NCBI RefSeq assembly: GCF_023115465.1
Contig: NZ_CP096034.1
Span: forward strand, 4,526,001 to 4,590,000
DNA from: Gottfriedia acidiceleris
GTDB lineage: Bacteria; Bacillota; Bacilli; Bacillales; Bacillaceae_G
Reading direction: 5' to 3'
DNA: 64,000 bases
Numbering within the stretch: position 1 is the stretch's first letter; the number at the start of each line of letters is the position of its first letter. Positions 30,082-39,323 of the stretch are shown here, one piece after another. Both the position numbers and the translations under genes were made by a program. Under the pieces are notes generated by a model, which had not been told where the DNA came from, did no database searches, and was given only the letters and a program-made list of their open reading frames with translations.

Positions 30082-30909
30082 TTATTTAGTAAGATCAGCT
30101 ACAAATTTTGGTAATACGAACGCTGCTTTGTGTAGCTCTTTAGTATAGTATTTTGTCTCAATATCAAAGAAACGATTCTCTTCTACTTCAAGTGGATCAT
30201 GTTTTTTCGAACCGATTGTAAATGTCCACATTCCACTTGGATATGTTGGAATGTTTGCAATGTATAAACGAGTGATTGGGAAGATTTCTCTTACATCACG
30301 TTGAACTTGTGTGATTAACTCAGGAGTAAACCATGGGTTGTCCGTTTGAGCTACAAAAATACCATCTTCTTTTAATGCTTTAGAAATACCAGCATAGAAG
30401 CCTTTTGTAAATAAGTTAACTGCAGGACCAACTGGTTCAGTTGAGTCTACCATAATTACATCGTAAACATTTTCACTATTTGCAATATGCATAAATCCAT
30501 CGTCTACTTTTACTTCTACACGTGGATCTTCTAATTTTCCTGCAATTTCAGGTAAATATATTTTAGAGTACTCAATTACTTTTCCATCGATTTCAACTAG
30601 AGTTGCTTTCTTTACGCTTGGGTGTTTTAATACTTCGCGAATAACACCGCCGTCACCGCCACCTACAACTAATACGTTTTCAGGATTTGGGTGTGTGAAT
30701 AAAGGTACATGCGCAACCATTTCGTGGTAAACGAACTCATCTTTTTGAGTAGTCATAACCATACCATCTAAAATAAGCATGTTTCCGAACTCTTCTGTCT
30801 CTACCATGTCAAGCTTTTGAAACTCAGTTTGCTCTGTATGTAAAGTTTTATTAATTTTAGCCGTAATTCCAAAGTTTTTTGTTTGTTTTTCAGTAAACCA
30901 TAATTCCAT
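30082..30909 (-). CDS. speE: Spermidine synthase (polyamine aminopropyltransferase)
   Basis: SpeE transfers the aminopropyl group of decarboxylated S-adenosylmethionine to putrescine. The 275-residue protein has the nucleotide-binding [13 protein letters not shown] and the catalytic aspartate in [14 protein letters not shown], with the Tyr in [10 protein letters not shown]. It leads the speE-speB operon. A good sigma-A promoter lies at 31080-31107, giving a leader of about 160 bases. Confidence 0.95.
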   Translation of the reverse strand: MELWFTEKQTKNFGITAKINKTLHTEQTEFQKLDMVETEEFGNMLILDGMVMTTQKDEFVYHEMVAHVPLFTHPNPENVLVVGGGDGGVIREVLKHPSVKKATLVEIDGKVIEYSKIYLPEIAGKLEDPRVEVKVDDGFMHIANSENVYDVIMVDSTEPVGPAVNLFTKGFYAGISKALKEDGIFVAQTDNPWFTPELITQVQRDVREIFPITRLYIANIPTYPSGMWTFTIGSKKHDPLEVEENRFFDIETKYYTKELHKAAFVLPKFVADLTK

Positions 30910-30971
30910 TTAATGCATCTACCCTTCTTTATCAAGATTTAGTTTGAAACATAGGTATCGTTTTGTCGGGG

Positions 30972-30986
30972 CTGAACAAAGCGCCT
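30972..30986. repeat. Intergenic short repeat, copy 1
   Basis: CTGAACAAAGCGCCT occurs here and, with one change, at 38138-38152. Both copies are intergenic. It resembles the end of longer intergenic repeats I know from Bacillaceae genomes, so it may be a remnant. Confidence 0.4.
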
Positions 30987-31079
30987 CCACTTTTCCGATT
31001 ATGTTTCGTATTATCCCCACTCTTCCTAATTCCTATCGGATTTGTGTTGTTACGACAATTTTTTGCCGTACAAAAGAAA

Positions 31080-31107
31080 AGTATAGAGTAATTTTTGTGA
31101 AATGCAA
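31080..31107 (-). promoter_or_regulatory. Sigma-A promoter of speE-speB
   Basis: Minus strand TTGCAT-16-TATACT in the divergent region between speE and the penicillin-binding protein gene. Confidence 0.6.
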
Positions 31108-31151
31108 GATTTTTAAAGCTAAATTATTTGATATTTTTTCTACGTTAATTT

Positions 31152-31181
31152 GAATAAAATTTCTCTTAATCTACCATACTA
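31152..31181 (+). promoter_or_regulatory. Forespore (SigG/SigF-type) promoter of pbpG
   Basis: GAATA-18-CATACTA fits the SigG consensus GHATR-N18-CATNHTA at every position. It starts about 40 bases before the pbpG ribosome site. B. subtilis pbpG is a forespore gene. Confidence 0.7.
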
Positions 31182-31221
31182 GTATTAAATTAGAGAAACG
31201 AATCGAGAGGAGGATACATTT

Positions 31222-33240
31222 TTGTATAATATCAATTACTCTTTTCATTGGCGTACACTTCAAAAGGTCGGTATTTTGCTTACGATTATTTCAATTTCAG
31301 GAACACTATTTTTATCTTGTGTCTACTTGTTTGCAGCTACGTCTACAAAACCTTCATTATTTATTGAGTCAAATTCCAGTTATTATGATCACAATCAAAA
31401 GCTAATTAGTAAAACTAAGCTACTTCAAAATCGTAAAACACTTAAAATTGCAAATGTGCCTCCAATTGCAATCAATAGTATTTTAGTATCTGAGGATCGT
31501 AATTTTTTTCATCACCATGGCTTTGACTTAAAAAGGTTGGGTTCTGCTATTTTAATTAATATAACAAAGGGACAATACGCTCAAGGCGCAAGTACAATAA
31601 CCCAGCAACTTGCAAAAAACTTATATCTTTCACAACAAAAAACACTTAATCGTAAATTAAAAGAGGCTTACTTAACGATGAGACTTGAGTCAGCTTACAG
31701 TAAAAATAAAATATTAGAAGCATATTTAAACACCATTTATTTTGGACATGGTATATATGGTCTAGAAACTGCGGCAAATACCTTCTTAGGAAAAGAGACA
31801 AACGAGCTGACAATTGGTGAATCGACATTTTTATTAAGTATTCCAGCCAACCCTTCTAAATATGATCCTTATGTTCATTTTTCATCAGTAAAGGAAAGGC
31901 AAAAACGAATTTTATCAGCACTTGAACAGAATAAATTAATCAACTCAAAAAGTGTTAAAAATGCAATTGATGAAACGATTAGGTTAAAACCAATTAAACA
32001 CACTTCAAATTCTTCATTTACATCCTATTTCCAACAAAGCGTTCAAAAAGAAATTACTGCTTCAATTGGACAATCAATCAATAACAATGGTAGCCAAATT
32101 TATACAACATTTAATCCCGCTATTCAAAAACACATTGATCAAGCTTTTGATAAGTATATTAGGCCAATACCTGATTTACAGGCTAGTGTAGTCGTATTAA
32201 ATAGTCAAACTGGTGAAGTATTAGGGATGACAGGAGGCCGTGAGAAAGGACAGTTTTTATTTAATCGAGCAATAGCGTCGAAAAGACAGGTTGGAAGTAC
32301 AATAAAACCAATTCTATATTACAGTGCACTCGAAAATGGATATACCCCTTCAACAAGACTTCAAAGTAAGCCTACAATATTTCATTTTGAAAATGGAGAT
32401 TCATATAGCCCAAAAAATAGTGGTAATCTATACGCACATGATTCAATTACTCTAGCTAAAGCTATTGCCGTTTCAGACAATATATACGCTGTAAAAACCC
32501 AACAGGCGATTGGAACTGACGAATTTATTAAAGCACAGAAGTTATTCCATTTAACCATACCAAATAACAATCTAGCTTCAATGGCACTCGGCACTCAAGA
32601 TGCTTCATTGCTCGATATGACAAGAGCGTATGCTTTAATTGCAAATAATGGTAATGAAGTTATTCCCCATTTCGTAAAAGAGATTAAGACTCAAACTGGA
32701 AAGACAATTTATAAAGAAAAGTTTGATAAAAAACAAAGATTAGATAAAGATCAAACCATTATTCTTAAACAACTAATGAACGGTATGTTCAACACAAATT
32801 TTTCAAGCTACTTGCCAGTAACAGGTACTAGTATTATTCCTGAACTATCAAAAGATTATTATGGTAAAACTGGCACTACAAAAACGGACAGTTGGATGAT
32901 TGGATTCCATTCGAATCTTATTGTTGGAGTATGGGTTGGATATGATCATTCAAAAAATTTAACCATAGAGGAAGGTTCACTGTCGAAGAAGGTATGGGCA
33001 TCAGTTATGACAAATTTATTGGATAAAAATATAGACACTAAACTACCTAGTGATCTAATTAAAGTTGCTGTAGATGAAAAGACTGGTCTTTTGTATAAAG
33101 AAGGCTGCGGCGATAAGGTTTCACTTTATTTTCGTAAAGGGACACAACCTACAAAACCTTGTATGAATAAAAAAATGTACCCAAAACATAAAAAGGAAAA
33201 TAAAGACAGTAAGCCTTGGTATTCAAAATATTTACTGTAA
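31222..33240 (+). CDS. pbpG: Class A penicillin-binding protein, forespore type (PBP2d-like)
   Basis: A bifunctional glycosyltransferase and transpeptidase. One membrane helix (about 14-36) leads to a GT51 domain with EDRNFFHHHGFD and GASTITQQLAKNLYLS, then the penicillin-binding domain with active Ser in SKRQVGSTIKP, SDN as second motif and YGKTGTTKTDSW as third. The 672-residue length fits pbpG (691 in B. subtilis), and the place beside speE and ywhD equals ywhE. The start is a TTG after GAGGAGG. The SigG-type promoter supports a role in spore germ-cell-wall synthesis. Confidence 0.9.
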   Translation: MYNINYSFHWRTLQKVGILLTIISISGTLFLSCVYLFAATSTKPSLFIESNSSYYDHNQKLISKTKLLQNRKTLKIANVPPIAINSILVSEDRNFFHHHGFDLKRLGSAILINITKGQYAQGASTITQQLAKNLYLSQQKTLNRKLKEAYLTMRLESAYSKNKILEAYLNTIYFGHGIYGLETAANTFLGKETNELTIGESTFLLSIPANPSKYDPYVHFSSVKERQKRILSALEQNKLINSKSVKNAIDETIRLKPIKHTSNSSFTSYFQQSVQKEITASIGQSINNNGSQIYTTFNPAIQKHIDQAFDKYIRPIPDLQASVVVLNSQTGEVLGMTGGREKGQFLFNRAIASKRQVGSTIKPILYYSALENGYTPSTRLQSKPTIFHFENGDSYSPKNSGNLYAHDSITLAKAIAVSDNIYAVKTQQAIGTDEFIKAQKLFHLTIPNNNLASMALGTQDASLLDMTRAYALIANNGNEVIPHFVKEIKTQTGKTIYKEKFDKKQRLDKDQTIILKQLMNGMFNTNFSSYLPVTGTSIIPELSKDYYGKTGTTKTDSWMIGFHSNLIVGVWVGYDHSKNLTIEEGSLSKKVWASVMTNLLDKNIDTKLPSDLIKVAVDEKTGLLYKEGCGDKVSLYFRKGTQPTKPCMNKKMYPKHKKENKDSKPWYSKYLL

Positions 33241-33279
33241 AAACAAAAGACCTCACCAAATTGGTAAGGTCTTTTGTTT
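33241..33279. terminator. Bidirectional terminator between pbpG and ywhD
   Basis: AAACAAAAGACCT...AGGTCTTTTGTTT hairpin with one mismatch, directly after the pbpG stop. Confidence 0.85.
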
Positions 33280-33396
33280 GTCCTAGTCCTAGCTTTGTCC
33301 AAGCTATTATTAGTTTACTTTATTTAGTCTTAAATGTAAAAAGATTATTCGACGATTTCTTCAAATTTTTTATATAATTTTCCAATAAAAAGTATA

Positions 33397-33909
33397 CTAA
33401 CCTAAAAGTTCAGTTTTTAATTGTTCAGATGAATTATTCCACATCTCTTCATTGTGCGATTTTAAGAAATTGGCTAATAATTTACGAGACTTTTCATCCA
33501 TCTGTTCAACCATTATTTTACGTTTCATCGCTTTATCCATTTTATTTACGTGGTCAGGAAGAAGCTTATATCCCCTTCTAGCTTCACGATCAACAGTCAT
33601 GTAGCAACCTGTTACTCCAGCATAATAAGGACCGCTTTCCGTTCGCTCAGTTGCGACCCACACTAACCAATAAGGTTTTCCATTAGGAACTTCATCCTCA
33701 TTCGTTAAAAACTTGATCCCCTTTTCAACTGAACTTCTTGCGTGCATTGCACCGATATCTACAAAAACATCATTCTCTTGTATATCAATAAAGACAGGCG
33801 AAATATTTTCTAAACTAATTGCTCCAACACCAAATCCGCCATGCCCACTCGTTGAATCATTTTTTAATATATTAAAACCTAGTGATTTCTTTTTTGGTTG
33901 ATCAGACAT
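33397..33909 (-). CDS. ywhD: YwhD family protein
   Basis: A 170-residue cytoplasmic protein conserved in Bacillaceae, function unknown. It begins MSDQPKKKSLGFNILKNDST and has conserved segments GHGGFGVGAISLENISPVFID and PYYAGVTGCYMTVDREARRG. RBS AGGAGGGG precedes the ATG. It lies ten bases after ywhC on the same strand, so the two form an operon, as in B. subtilis. Confidence 0.87.
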   Translation of the reverse strand: MSDQPKKKSLGFNILKNDSTSGHGGFGVGAISLENISPVFIDIQENDVFVDIGAMHARSSVEKGIKFLTNEDEVPNGKPYWLVWVATERTESGPYYAGVTGCYMTVDREARRGYKLLPDHVNKMDKAMKRKIMVEQMDEKSRKLLANFLKSHNEEMWNNSSEQLKTELLG

Positions 33910-33919
33910 TGTGCCCCTC

Positions 33920-34588
33920 CTAAAAAATTAATGGTGTAACGATTGAATTAATCCAATGAAAAACTGACGGTATAGCAACCTGAAAAATTGGTTGAATTGT
34001 ATAGTTATCTAATGGAGTTAATACTAAAACTAAAAATACAAATGCCCCATACTGCTCATATTGTGACATTTTTGCACGAAGATCATTAGGAGCCAAATCC
34101 TCTAAAATTCGATATCCATCTAGTGGTGGAAGAGGAATTAAGTTAAATACAAATAATACTATATTCATTTGAATGAAAATATTAAAAAAAGAATCTAAAG
34201 TAAGTGATAGTGCTTGTGGGAAAGAATGAAAAAATCCGTATTTATATAATAATGAATAAACGATTAAACCAAGCGTCGCTAGAATTAGATTACTAATCGG
34301 ACCCGCTGCAGTGGTTAAAATTCCTGCTAATCTCGGATGTTTAAAGTTATGGCGATTTACAGGAACTGGTCTTGCCCAACCAAAGCCTAAAATAATAATC
34401 GCAATTGTACCGAAAATGTCTAAATGTCTAAATGGAGAAAGCGTTAATCTGCCTTGTCTTTTTGCCGTGTCATCTCCAAATTTATAAGCTACATAAGCAT
34501 GCGCAAATTCATGAACTGATAACGAAATTGCAACAACTAATAATATTAATGGTATATCTTTTAATGGATATTGAAAAAATGATCCCAT
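33920..34588 (-). CDS. ywhC: Site-2 protease family membrane metalloprotease (YwhC)
   Basis: A 222-residue M50-family protein with about five helices. The zinc motif is HEFAH in LSVHEFAHAYVAYKFGD, and the second conserved motif is NLIPLPPLDGYRIL in the C-terminal half, with Asp as the third ligand. Such proteins cut substrates within the membrane; the substrate here is unknown. No PDZ domain is present. It is followed directly by ywhD. Confidence 0.9.
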   Translation of the reverse strand: MGSFFQYPLKDIPLILLVVAISLSVHEFAHAYVAYKFGDDTAKRQGRLTLSPFRHLDIFGTIAIIILGFGWARPVPVNRHNFKHPRLAGILTTAAGPISNLILATLGLIVYSLLYKYGFFHSFPQALSLTLDSFFNIFIQMNIVLFVFNLIPLPPLDGYRILEDLAPNDLRAKMSQYEQYGAFVFLVLVLTPLDNYTIQPIFQVAIPSVFHWINSIVTPLIF

Positions 34589-34752
34589 TCTTTGCTCCTT
34601 TCGAGAAATGGCTGTTTTATGTAACTGAACGGTTAATTTATTTATAGTTTAATTTATTCTTTATGATTTCTTCAATGTTAATCGATTTAATCGTTATTAT
34701 TCTGACTTCCTGAGTTATAATAAAAATGAAATAAAACGAAGGAGGTCATATT

Positions 34753-34938
34753 ATGCCATACGTTACAGTAAAAATGCTAGAAGGTCGCACTGAAGAACAA
34801 AAGAAAGCATTAGTTGAAAAAGTTACTGATGCTGTAAGTGAAACAACAGGTGCTCCAACTGAAAAGATTGTTGTATTCATTGAAGAAATGACAAAAAACC
34901 ATTATGCAGTTGCAGGCAAGCGCCTTAGTGACGAATAG
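34753..34938 (+). CDS. 4-oxalocrotonate tautomerase family protein (YwhB)
   Basis: A 61-residue tautomerase of the smallest MIF-superfamily type. After Met removal the protein begins with the catalytic Pro (MPYVTVKMLEG), followed by the conserved EEQKKALVEKVTDAV helix and the strand KIVVFIEEM. The natural substrate in Bacillus is unknown. AAGGAGGTC precedes the ATG. It is monocistronic and ends in a strong terminator. Confidence 0.92.
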   Translation: MPYVTVKMLEGRTEEQKKALVEKVTDAVSETTGAPTEKIVVFIEEMTKNHYAVAGKRLSDE

Positions 34939-34957
34939 AATTTCCTTACATACATCA

Positions 34958-34992
34958 ATAGTAAACGGAGAAACTTCCGTTTACTATTTTTA
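34958..34992 (+). terminator. Terminator of the tautomerase gene
   Basis: AGTAAACGGA/TCCGTTTACT stem followed by ATTTTTAT. It overlaps the last codon of the convergent HD-domain gene. Confidence 0.85.
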
Positions 34993-36303
34993 TCTTCTTT
35001 TAGCCCCTGCTATTTCTTCAATCATTTCGATTACTTTCTTTTTCTTTTCATCAGGATTGTTATAAATTAAATCATGAGGAAAATATAACTTAGAATCGAA
35101 TAACTTTTTACCAGTTATTCCATCTACTAGCTCTGATTTACGCGAGATTTCTTTCAAATCACCGTTCGTTTGCAATAGTAAAATCGGCTTCTTCCCACCT
35201 TCTTCACCATACCTAAAGTAATCATAAGCCTCGTCTGAAATTGTATCAATAACTAAATAGTATTCCGGGTCTATCTCTATTTCTAAAAATAAATCTTTTA
35301 ATTCAGCAAACTTTTCAGTATGTTTTTGTGTATCAAAGTCTACATATTGAAATAATTTTCTATCTAAGAACCGTTGACATAGATCACTCAAGATTTGGTC
35401 AGATTCCTCTTGCCATACTTGGAAATAATACAAAAGGACTGATTCATCTAATTTGATATATTCATCTAAATCAACTTTTCCTTCAAACAAAAGACCAAAA
35501 TGAACTGGAACATAATTAAAATGGTAACCTGTTTCGTGCAAATATTTAGCCCTTTGTAATATTTTTTGTAAAATGGCTTCCGCACTTCTAGATACTGGAT
35601 GGAAGTAAACTTGCCAGTACATCTGGAAACGACTAATCAAGTAGTGCTCAACAGCATGCATACCTGATTGTTTAATAACAACGCCATCTGGTCGAGGACG
35701 CATAATTCTCAAAATACGTTCCATATCAAAATTACCGTAACTTACTCCAGTGTAGTATGCATCTCTAAGAAGATAGTCCATTCGATCTGCGTCAATTTGG
35801 CTTGAAATCATGCTCGTAACTAACTTATTCGCCGATGTTTTCTCAATGACTTCTGATACTTTCTTAGGAAAGTCATCACTTACTTTTCTTAGGATTTCGT
35901 TAATTTCTGTTGAACCCTCAATAATTTCTCTCGTTAATTTTTCATGATCTAAATTAAAAATCTTCTCAAATGTATGCGAAAAAGGACCATGACCAACATC
36001 ATGTAATAATCCAGCACAAAGAGCTAATAAGCGATCATCATCATTCCATTCAGGACGACCAGAAAAAACATCATCTACCATACGTCTTATAATTTCATAA
36101 ACGCCAAGCGAGTGAGTAAATCGACTATGCTCAGCTCCATGAAACGTCAGATAAGTAGTACCCAGCTGCTTAATTCTGCGTAGTCTCTGAAATTCTTTCG
36201 TACCTATTAAATCCCAAATAACTTGATCTCTTACGTGAATATAACGATGTACAGGATCTTTAAATACTTTTTCCTCATAAAGCTTTTGGAAACGATATGA
36301 CAT
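34990..36303 (-). CDS. ywfO: HD-domain phosphohydrolase (YwfO, dGTPase-like)
   Basis: A 437-residue member of the SAMHD1/dGTPase family that hydrolyses deoxynucleoside triphosphates. The metal site is seen in HSRFTHSLGVYE and LLHDVGHGPFSHTFE, with a third segment QIDADRMDYLLRDAYYTG. A TTG at 36321 is in frame but lies before the AAAGGGGG ribosome site; the ATG at 36303 is chosen. The B. subtilis neighbour set (ywfO near rsfA and pta) agrees. Confidence 0.9.
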   Translation of the reverse strand: MSYRFQKLYEEKVFKDPVHRYIHVRDQVIWDLIGTKEFQRLRRIKQLGTTYLTFHGAEHSRFTHSLGVYEIIRRMVDDVFSGRPEWNDDDRLLALCAGLLHDVGHGPFSHTFEKIFNLDHEKLTREIIEGSTEINEILRKVSDDFPKKVSEVIEKTSANKLVTSMISSQIDADRMDYLLRDAYYTGVSYGNFDMERILRIMRPRPDGVVIKQSGMHAVEHYLISRFQMYWQVYFHPVSRSAEAILQKILQRAKYLHETGYHFNYVPVHFGLLFEGKVDLDEYIKLDESVLLYYFQVWQEESDQILSDLCQRFLDRKLFQYVDFDTQKHTEKFAELKDLFLEIEIDPEYYLVIDTISDEAYDYFRYGEEGGKKPILLLQTNGDLKEISRKSELVDGITGKKLFDSKLYFPHDLIYNNPDEKKKKVIEMIEEIAGAKRR

Positions 36304-36530
36304 ATCTTGGCCCCCTTTCAATATGTATACTAATTTCTTTATATGCTAATTGATTTACTTTCTGAACAGGACTCTATTATCTTTCCTTATGTCGCTCTAA
36401 GCATTAACCCCTAAAGTCATAACCAAATGTTAAGGAAGGTAAAAACCAATCTTCTACATTTATTATTAATTCTTATCCCTTAATCCTTAAATATTAAAGT
36501 TAAAATAGGTATTTCATGGTGTCTAGTTCC

Positions 36531-36632
36531 GAAAGCTAGCTCTTCGGTAATATTCCATCCATCTTCGAAGTGGAAAAATCGCCACTTCTTCAGCTGAATG
36601 GAGATATTCCCTTCAGAGCTGGGCAAGCTTTC
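36531..36632. repeat. 102-bp imperfect palindrome in an intergenic region
   Basis: Nested arms are visible: GAAAGCT/AGCTTTC at the ends, AGCTC/GAGCT next, a mismatched middle around TAATATTCCAT and ATGGAGATATTCC, and a perfect GAAGTGG/CCACTTC at the centre. The 382-base gap 36304-36685 contains no gene. It might be a miniature mobile or repetitive element, or a structured RNA. Confidence 0.6.
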
Positions 36633-36652
36633 TCCACATTTCAATCTATTAT

Positions 36653-36687
36653 ATCAAAAAAACGCTCCTAAAGATGAAGGAGCGTTT
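36653..36687 (-). terminator. Terminator of the DUF1450 gene
   Basis: AAACGCTCC/GGAGCGTTT stem followed on the minus strand by TTTTTGAT. It touches the stop codon. Confidence 0.87.
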
Positions 36688-36913
36688 AATTCTTACCTAG
36701 TTTTGACTTTATCTTTACAAGTAGTTCATCTTCGTTTGGTGCAGATAAGGGACGATTGTTTACGAAACAAAATGATTTTTTACGCCCTGGTCCACAGTAA
36801 GATTGACAACCAATTTTAATCTCTGCTTCATCATCTATTCTTTTTAAGCGAGGGACTAATGTTTTAATATTTGTCGCCTGGCAGTCATCACATATTCTGA
36901 ATTCATTTGACAT
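36686..36913 (-). CDS. DUF1450 domain-containing small protein
   Basis: A 75-residue cysteine-bearing protein (CDDCQATN at residues 8-15 and [18 protein letters not shown] in the middle) of the YuzB/DUF1450 type, with a thioredoxin-like or ferredoxin-like cysteine pattern. Function unknown. AGAAAGGG lies before the ATG. It is monocistronic with its own terminator. Confidence 0.78.
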   Translation of the reverse strand: MSNEFRICDDCQATNIKTLVPRLKRIDDEAEIKIGCQSYCGPGRKKSFCFVNNRPLSAPNEDELLVKIKSKLGKN

Positions 36914-37129
36914 TTTTTTACAACCCTTTCTGTTCTAAATTGAACATACTCAGCAGTAATTTTACTCGTTCCAAAAAGGACATGCAAGTTTTCCAATTAA
37001 ATCACTCCAAATAGTATTCTATTATTTTCTATTTTTTGTATAGTTTTCTATTTTTTTGTCCAAACTTCTATTAATCAGCTAGGAAATTAAATCATTAATT
37101 GAATAAAAGAAAGTTGAGGGGAAATTTCT

Positions 37130-37981
37130 ATGATGAAATTAAGACAGGATGCTTGGACTGAAGAAAATGATTTACTTTTAGCAGAAACCGTTTTACGTCA
37201 CGTACGAGAAGGTAGTACCCAATTAAATGCCTTTGAAGAAGTAGGCGATGTTTTAGAACGTACTTCGGCTGCATGTGGTTTTCGTTGGAATGCTGTAGTC
37301 CGCTATAATTATGAGAAAGCACTTCAATTAGCAAAGAAATTTCGTAAAGAAAAGCTTCGACACGCTAAAGGTGAAGATGCAAAGAAAAAATTATTATATA
37401 CACCTTCTGAATCTAGTTATATACAAACAGATGTATCTAGTAATTTGGATCGTTATTTAAATGATGAACAAGATTTGGAATATGGTGTTGAACTCGATCA
37501 AGAATTTGGGTCTTTTGTGGAAACTGATAATGAAAATGATGTAAGTGTAGAAGTAAGGCATATCGAGGAACCAACGACTGAAATCTATTCTAGTATTCCT
37601 TCCGTTCAAAATCAGTATCAATCACAGACTCAGACTCCACCAGCTTCACCAATGAATACAAGAAAAAGTTCAATTACAATGTTTGATGTCATCCAGTTCT
37701 TACAAGGTCTCTCAAGCAGTCAAATTGGTAGCGATCGTTTAGTCCGTGAAAATGATCAACTAAAAAGAGAGCTTATGCAATTACAGGAACGAAATTCACA
37801 GTTACAGAGACAAGTAGAAAAGCTTGAAAAAGACGCTACTACTGTTCAAGAAGACTATGAAACAATGATGAAAATAATGAACCGTGCTAGAAAATTAGTA
37901 TTATTTGAAGAGGAAGAGAAACCAGCAGCAACATCGTTTAGAATGGATAAAAACGGAAATTTAGAAAAAATTGCAGAATAA
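37130..37981 (+). CDS. rsfA: Prespore-specific transcriptional regulator RsfA
   Basis: RsfA adjusts SigF-dependent transcription in the forespore. Residues 1-75 are a Myb-like DNA-binding domain ([20 protein letters not shown], then [14 protein letters not shown]). The middle is low-complexity and acidic, and residues 195-255 form a coiled coil ([20 protein letters not shown]). The 283 residues are near the 258 of B. subtilis. GAGGGGA precedes two adjacent ATG codons; either could be used. Two direct repeats (37025-37039 and 37044-37059) lie in the upstream region. I do not see a convincing SigF promoter. Confidence 0.88.
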   Translation: MMKLRQDAWTEENDLLLAETVLRHVREGSTQLNAFEEVGDVLERTSAACGFRWNAVVRYNYEKALQLAKKFRKEKLRHAKGEDAKKKLLYTPSESSYIQTDVSSNLDRYLNDEQDLEYGVELDQEFGSFVETDNENDVSVEVRHIEEPTTEIYSSIPSVQNQYQSQTQTPPASPMNTRKSSITMFDVIQFLQGLSSSQIGSDRLVRENDQLKRELMQLQERNSQLQRQVEKLEKDATTVQEDYETMMKIMNRARKLVLFEEEEKPAATSFRMDKNGNLEKIAE

Positions 37982-37997
37982 CATTGTCGGTTTTAAT

Positions 37998-38043
37998 ATA
38001 GGGGAACTAAATCAAAATTAAGATTTAGTTCCTCTATTTTTAT
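37998..38043 (+). terminator. Terminator of rsfA
   Basis: ATAGGGGAACTAAATC/GATTTAGTTCCTCTAT stem followed by TTTTTAT. The rest of the 363-base gap to lipL holds the repeat copy at 38138 and a small hairpin at 38125-38139. Confidence 0.87.
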
Positions 38044-38137
38044 GCATACTATATTTGAAAATCCTGCTACAGTCTATTAATTTCCTAAAAATGATTTTTT
38101 AAAGAATGCTAGCTGTTTTTCAAGAGTGACTGGGTCA

Positions 38138-38152
38138 CTGAACGAAGCGCCT
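38138..38152. repeat. Intergenic short repeat, copy 2
   Basis: CTGAACGAAGCGCCT, 14 of 15 bases shared with 30972-30986. It directly follows a perfect hairpin AGTGAC-TGG-GTCACT. Confidence 0.4.
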
Positions 38153-38344
38153 ATATACACGATTATTATTTTCAGCTCGAATAGATTTATATGGATCTGT
38201 TTTCTGAAATCATAATTTAATTACTATATTTTGATTCTAATTATTTTCAACCTATAGTTACTATTTAGAATATGAAGTTTTTTTATTTAGTTTAAAACCA
38301 TGCTAAAATAGGAAAACAAACGCAAAACGCAAGGGGCTTATTTA

Positions 38345-39190
38345 ATGAATCAACATTTGAATCGGTTACAAACAGATGAAATACGTTTTATAGACGGCTC
38401 AACTTTAGGACCATCCTTTGAGGCGATCCAATCTTTTGCATTAGATGACACATTATGTACAAAAATTGGGAAAATGGAGTCTCCAACAACAATTCGTACT
38501 TGGGTACATCACAATACAATAGTTTTAGGTATTCAAGATACTAGACTACCGAATTTAACAAATGGGGTTAAATTCCTTAATGATCAGGGATACAAAGCAA
38601 TCGTACGAAATTCTGGTGGGCTTGCTGTTGTTTTAGATGAAGGTGTTCTAAATATATCGATCCTGTTTCCGGAAGTGGAACATAAGCTGCAAATTAATGA
38701 TGGTTATGAAACGATGTATGCACTAATTCAAGATATGTTTAAGGATATAACAGATAAAATAGTTGCAAAAGAAATAGTAGGATCATATTGTCCAGGAGAT
38801 TTTGATTTAAGTATTAATGACAAGAAATTTGCGGGTATCTCTCAACGTAGGATCCGTAAAGGGGTTGCTGTTCAAATTTATTTATGTATTAACGAAAGTG
38901 GTTCAAAACGTGCTTCAATTATTAAAGATTTTTATAAAATTGCGATTGATAACAAAGAAACTTCGTTTAAATATCCTACAATTATACCTGAAACAATGGC
39001 ATCTCTTTCTGAACTACTATCATTAAATCTTACAGTGACGGATGTAATGACAAGACTACTTCAATCATTAATTAAATTAACGCCAAAATTAACACCTAAC
39101 TCCTTACTAGATGATGAAATAGAATTATATAATTATCACTTGCAACGAATGATTAATCGTAATTCGGATATAAGTTCTATGCAAGAATGA
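38345..39190 (+). CDS. lipL: Octanoyl-[GcvH]:protein N-octanoyltransferase LipL
   Basis: LipL moves octanoyl groups from GcvH to the E2 subunits of 2-oxoacid dehydrogenases during lipoate synthesis. The 281-residue protein has the biotin/lipoate ligase fold with [18 protein letters not shown], the catalytic Cys in [13 protein letters not shown] and KFAGISQRR. It has no separate ligase accessory domain, which agrees with LipL rather than LplA. Position between rsfA and pta equals B. subtilis ywfL. Confidence 0.92.
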   Translation: MNQHLNRLQTDEIRFIDGSTLGPSFEAIQSFALDDTLCTKIGKMESPTTIRTWVHHNTIVLGIQDTRLPNLTNGVKFLNDQGYKAIVRNSGGLAVVLDEGVLNISILFPEVEHKLQINDGYETMYALIQDMFKDITDKIVAKEIVGSYCPGDFDLSINDKKFAGISQRRIRKGVAVQIYLCINESGSKRASIIKDFYKIAIDNKETSFKYPTIIPETMASLSELLSLNLTVTDVMTRLLQSLIKLTPKLTPNSLLDDEIELYNYHLQRMINRNSDISSMQE

Positions 39191-39261
39191 TTAGAACAGT
39201 TTTTTATGATTTTCTTATATTGAGATTTATCAGTAATTAAACTAACACTAGGTGTTCCATA

Positions 39262-39310
39262 AAAAAAAGAGTGCTCAAAAGTTCATTGACTTAAGAGCAC
39301 TCTTTTTCTT
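39262..39310. terminator. Bidirectional terminator between lipL and pta
   Basis: AAGAGTGCTC/GAGCACTCTT stem flanked by an A-run on the left and TTTTTCTT on the right, between convergent genes. Confidence 0.87.
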
Positions 39311-39323
39311 AACTCCGTCCTAA

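Noticed and set aside
30944-31153. 69-codon plus-strand frame before pbpG
   Set aside because: It overlaps the speE promoter and the SigG promoter, has no ribosome site and no protein-like composition.
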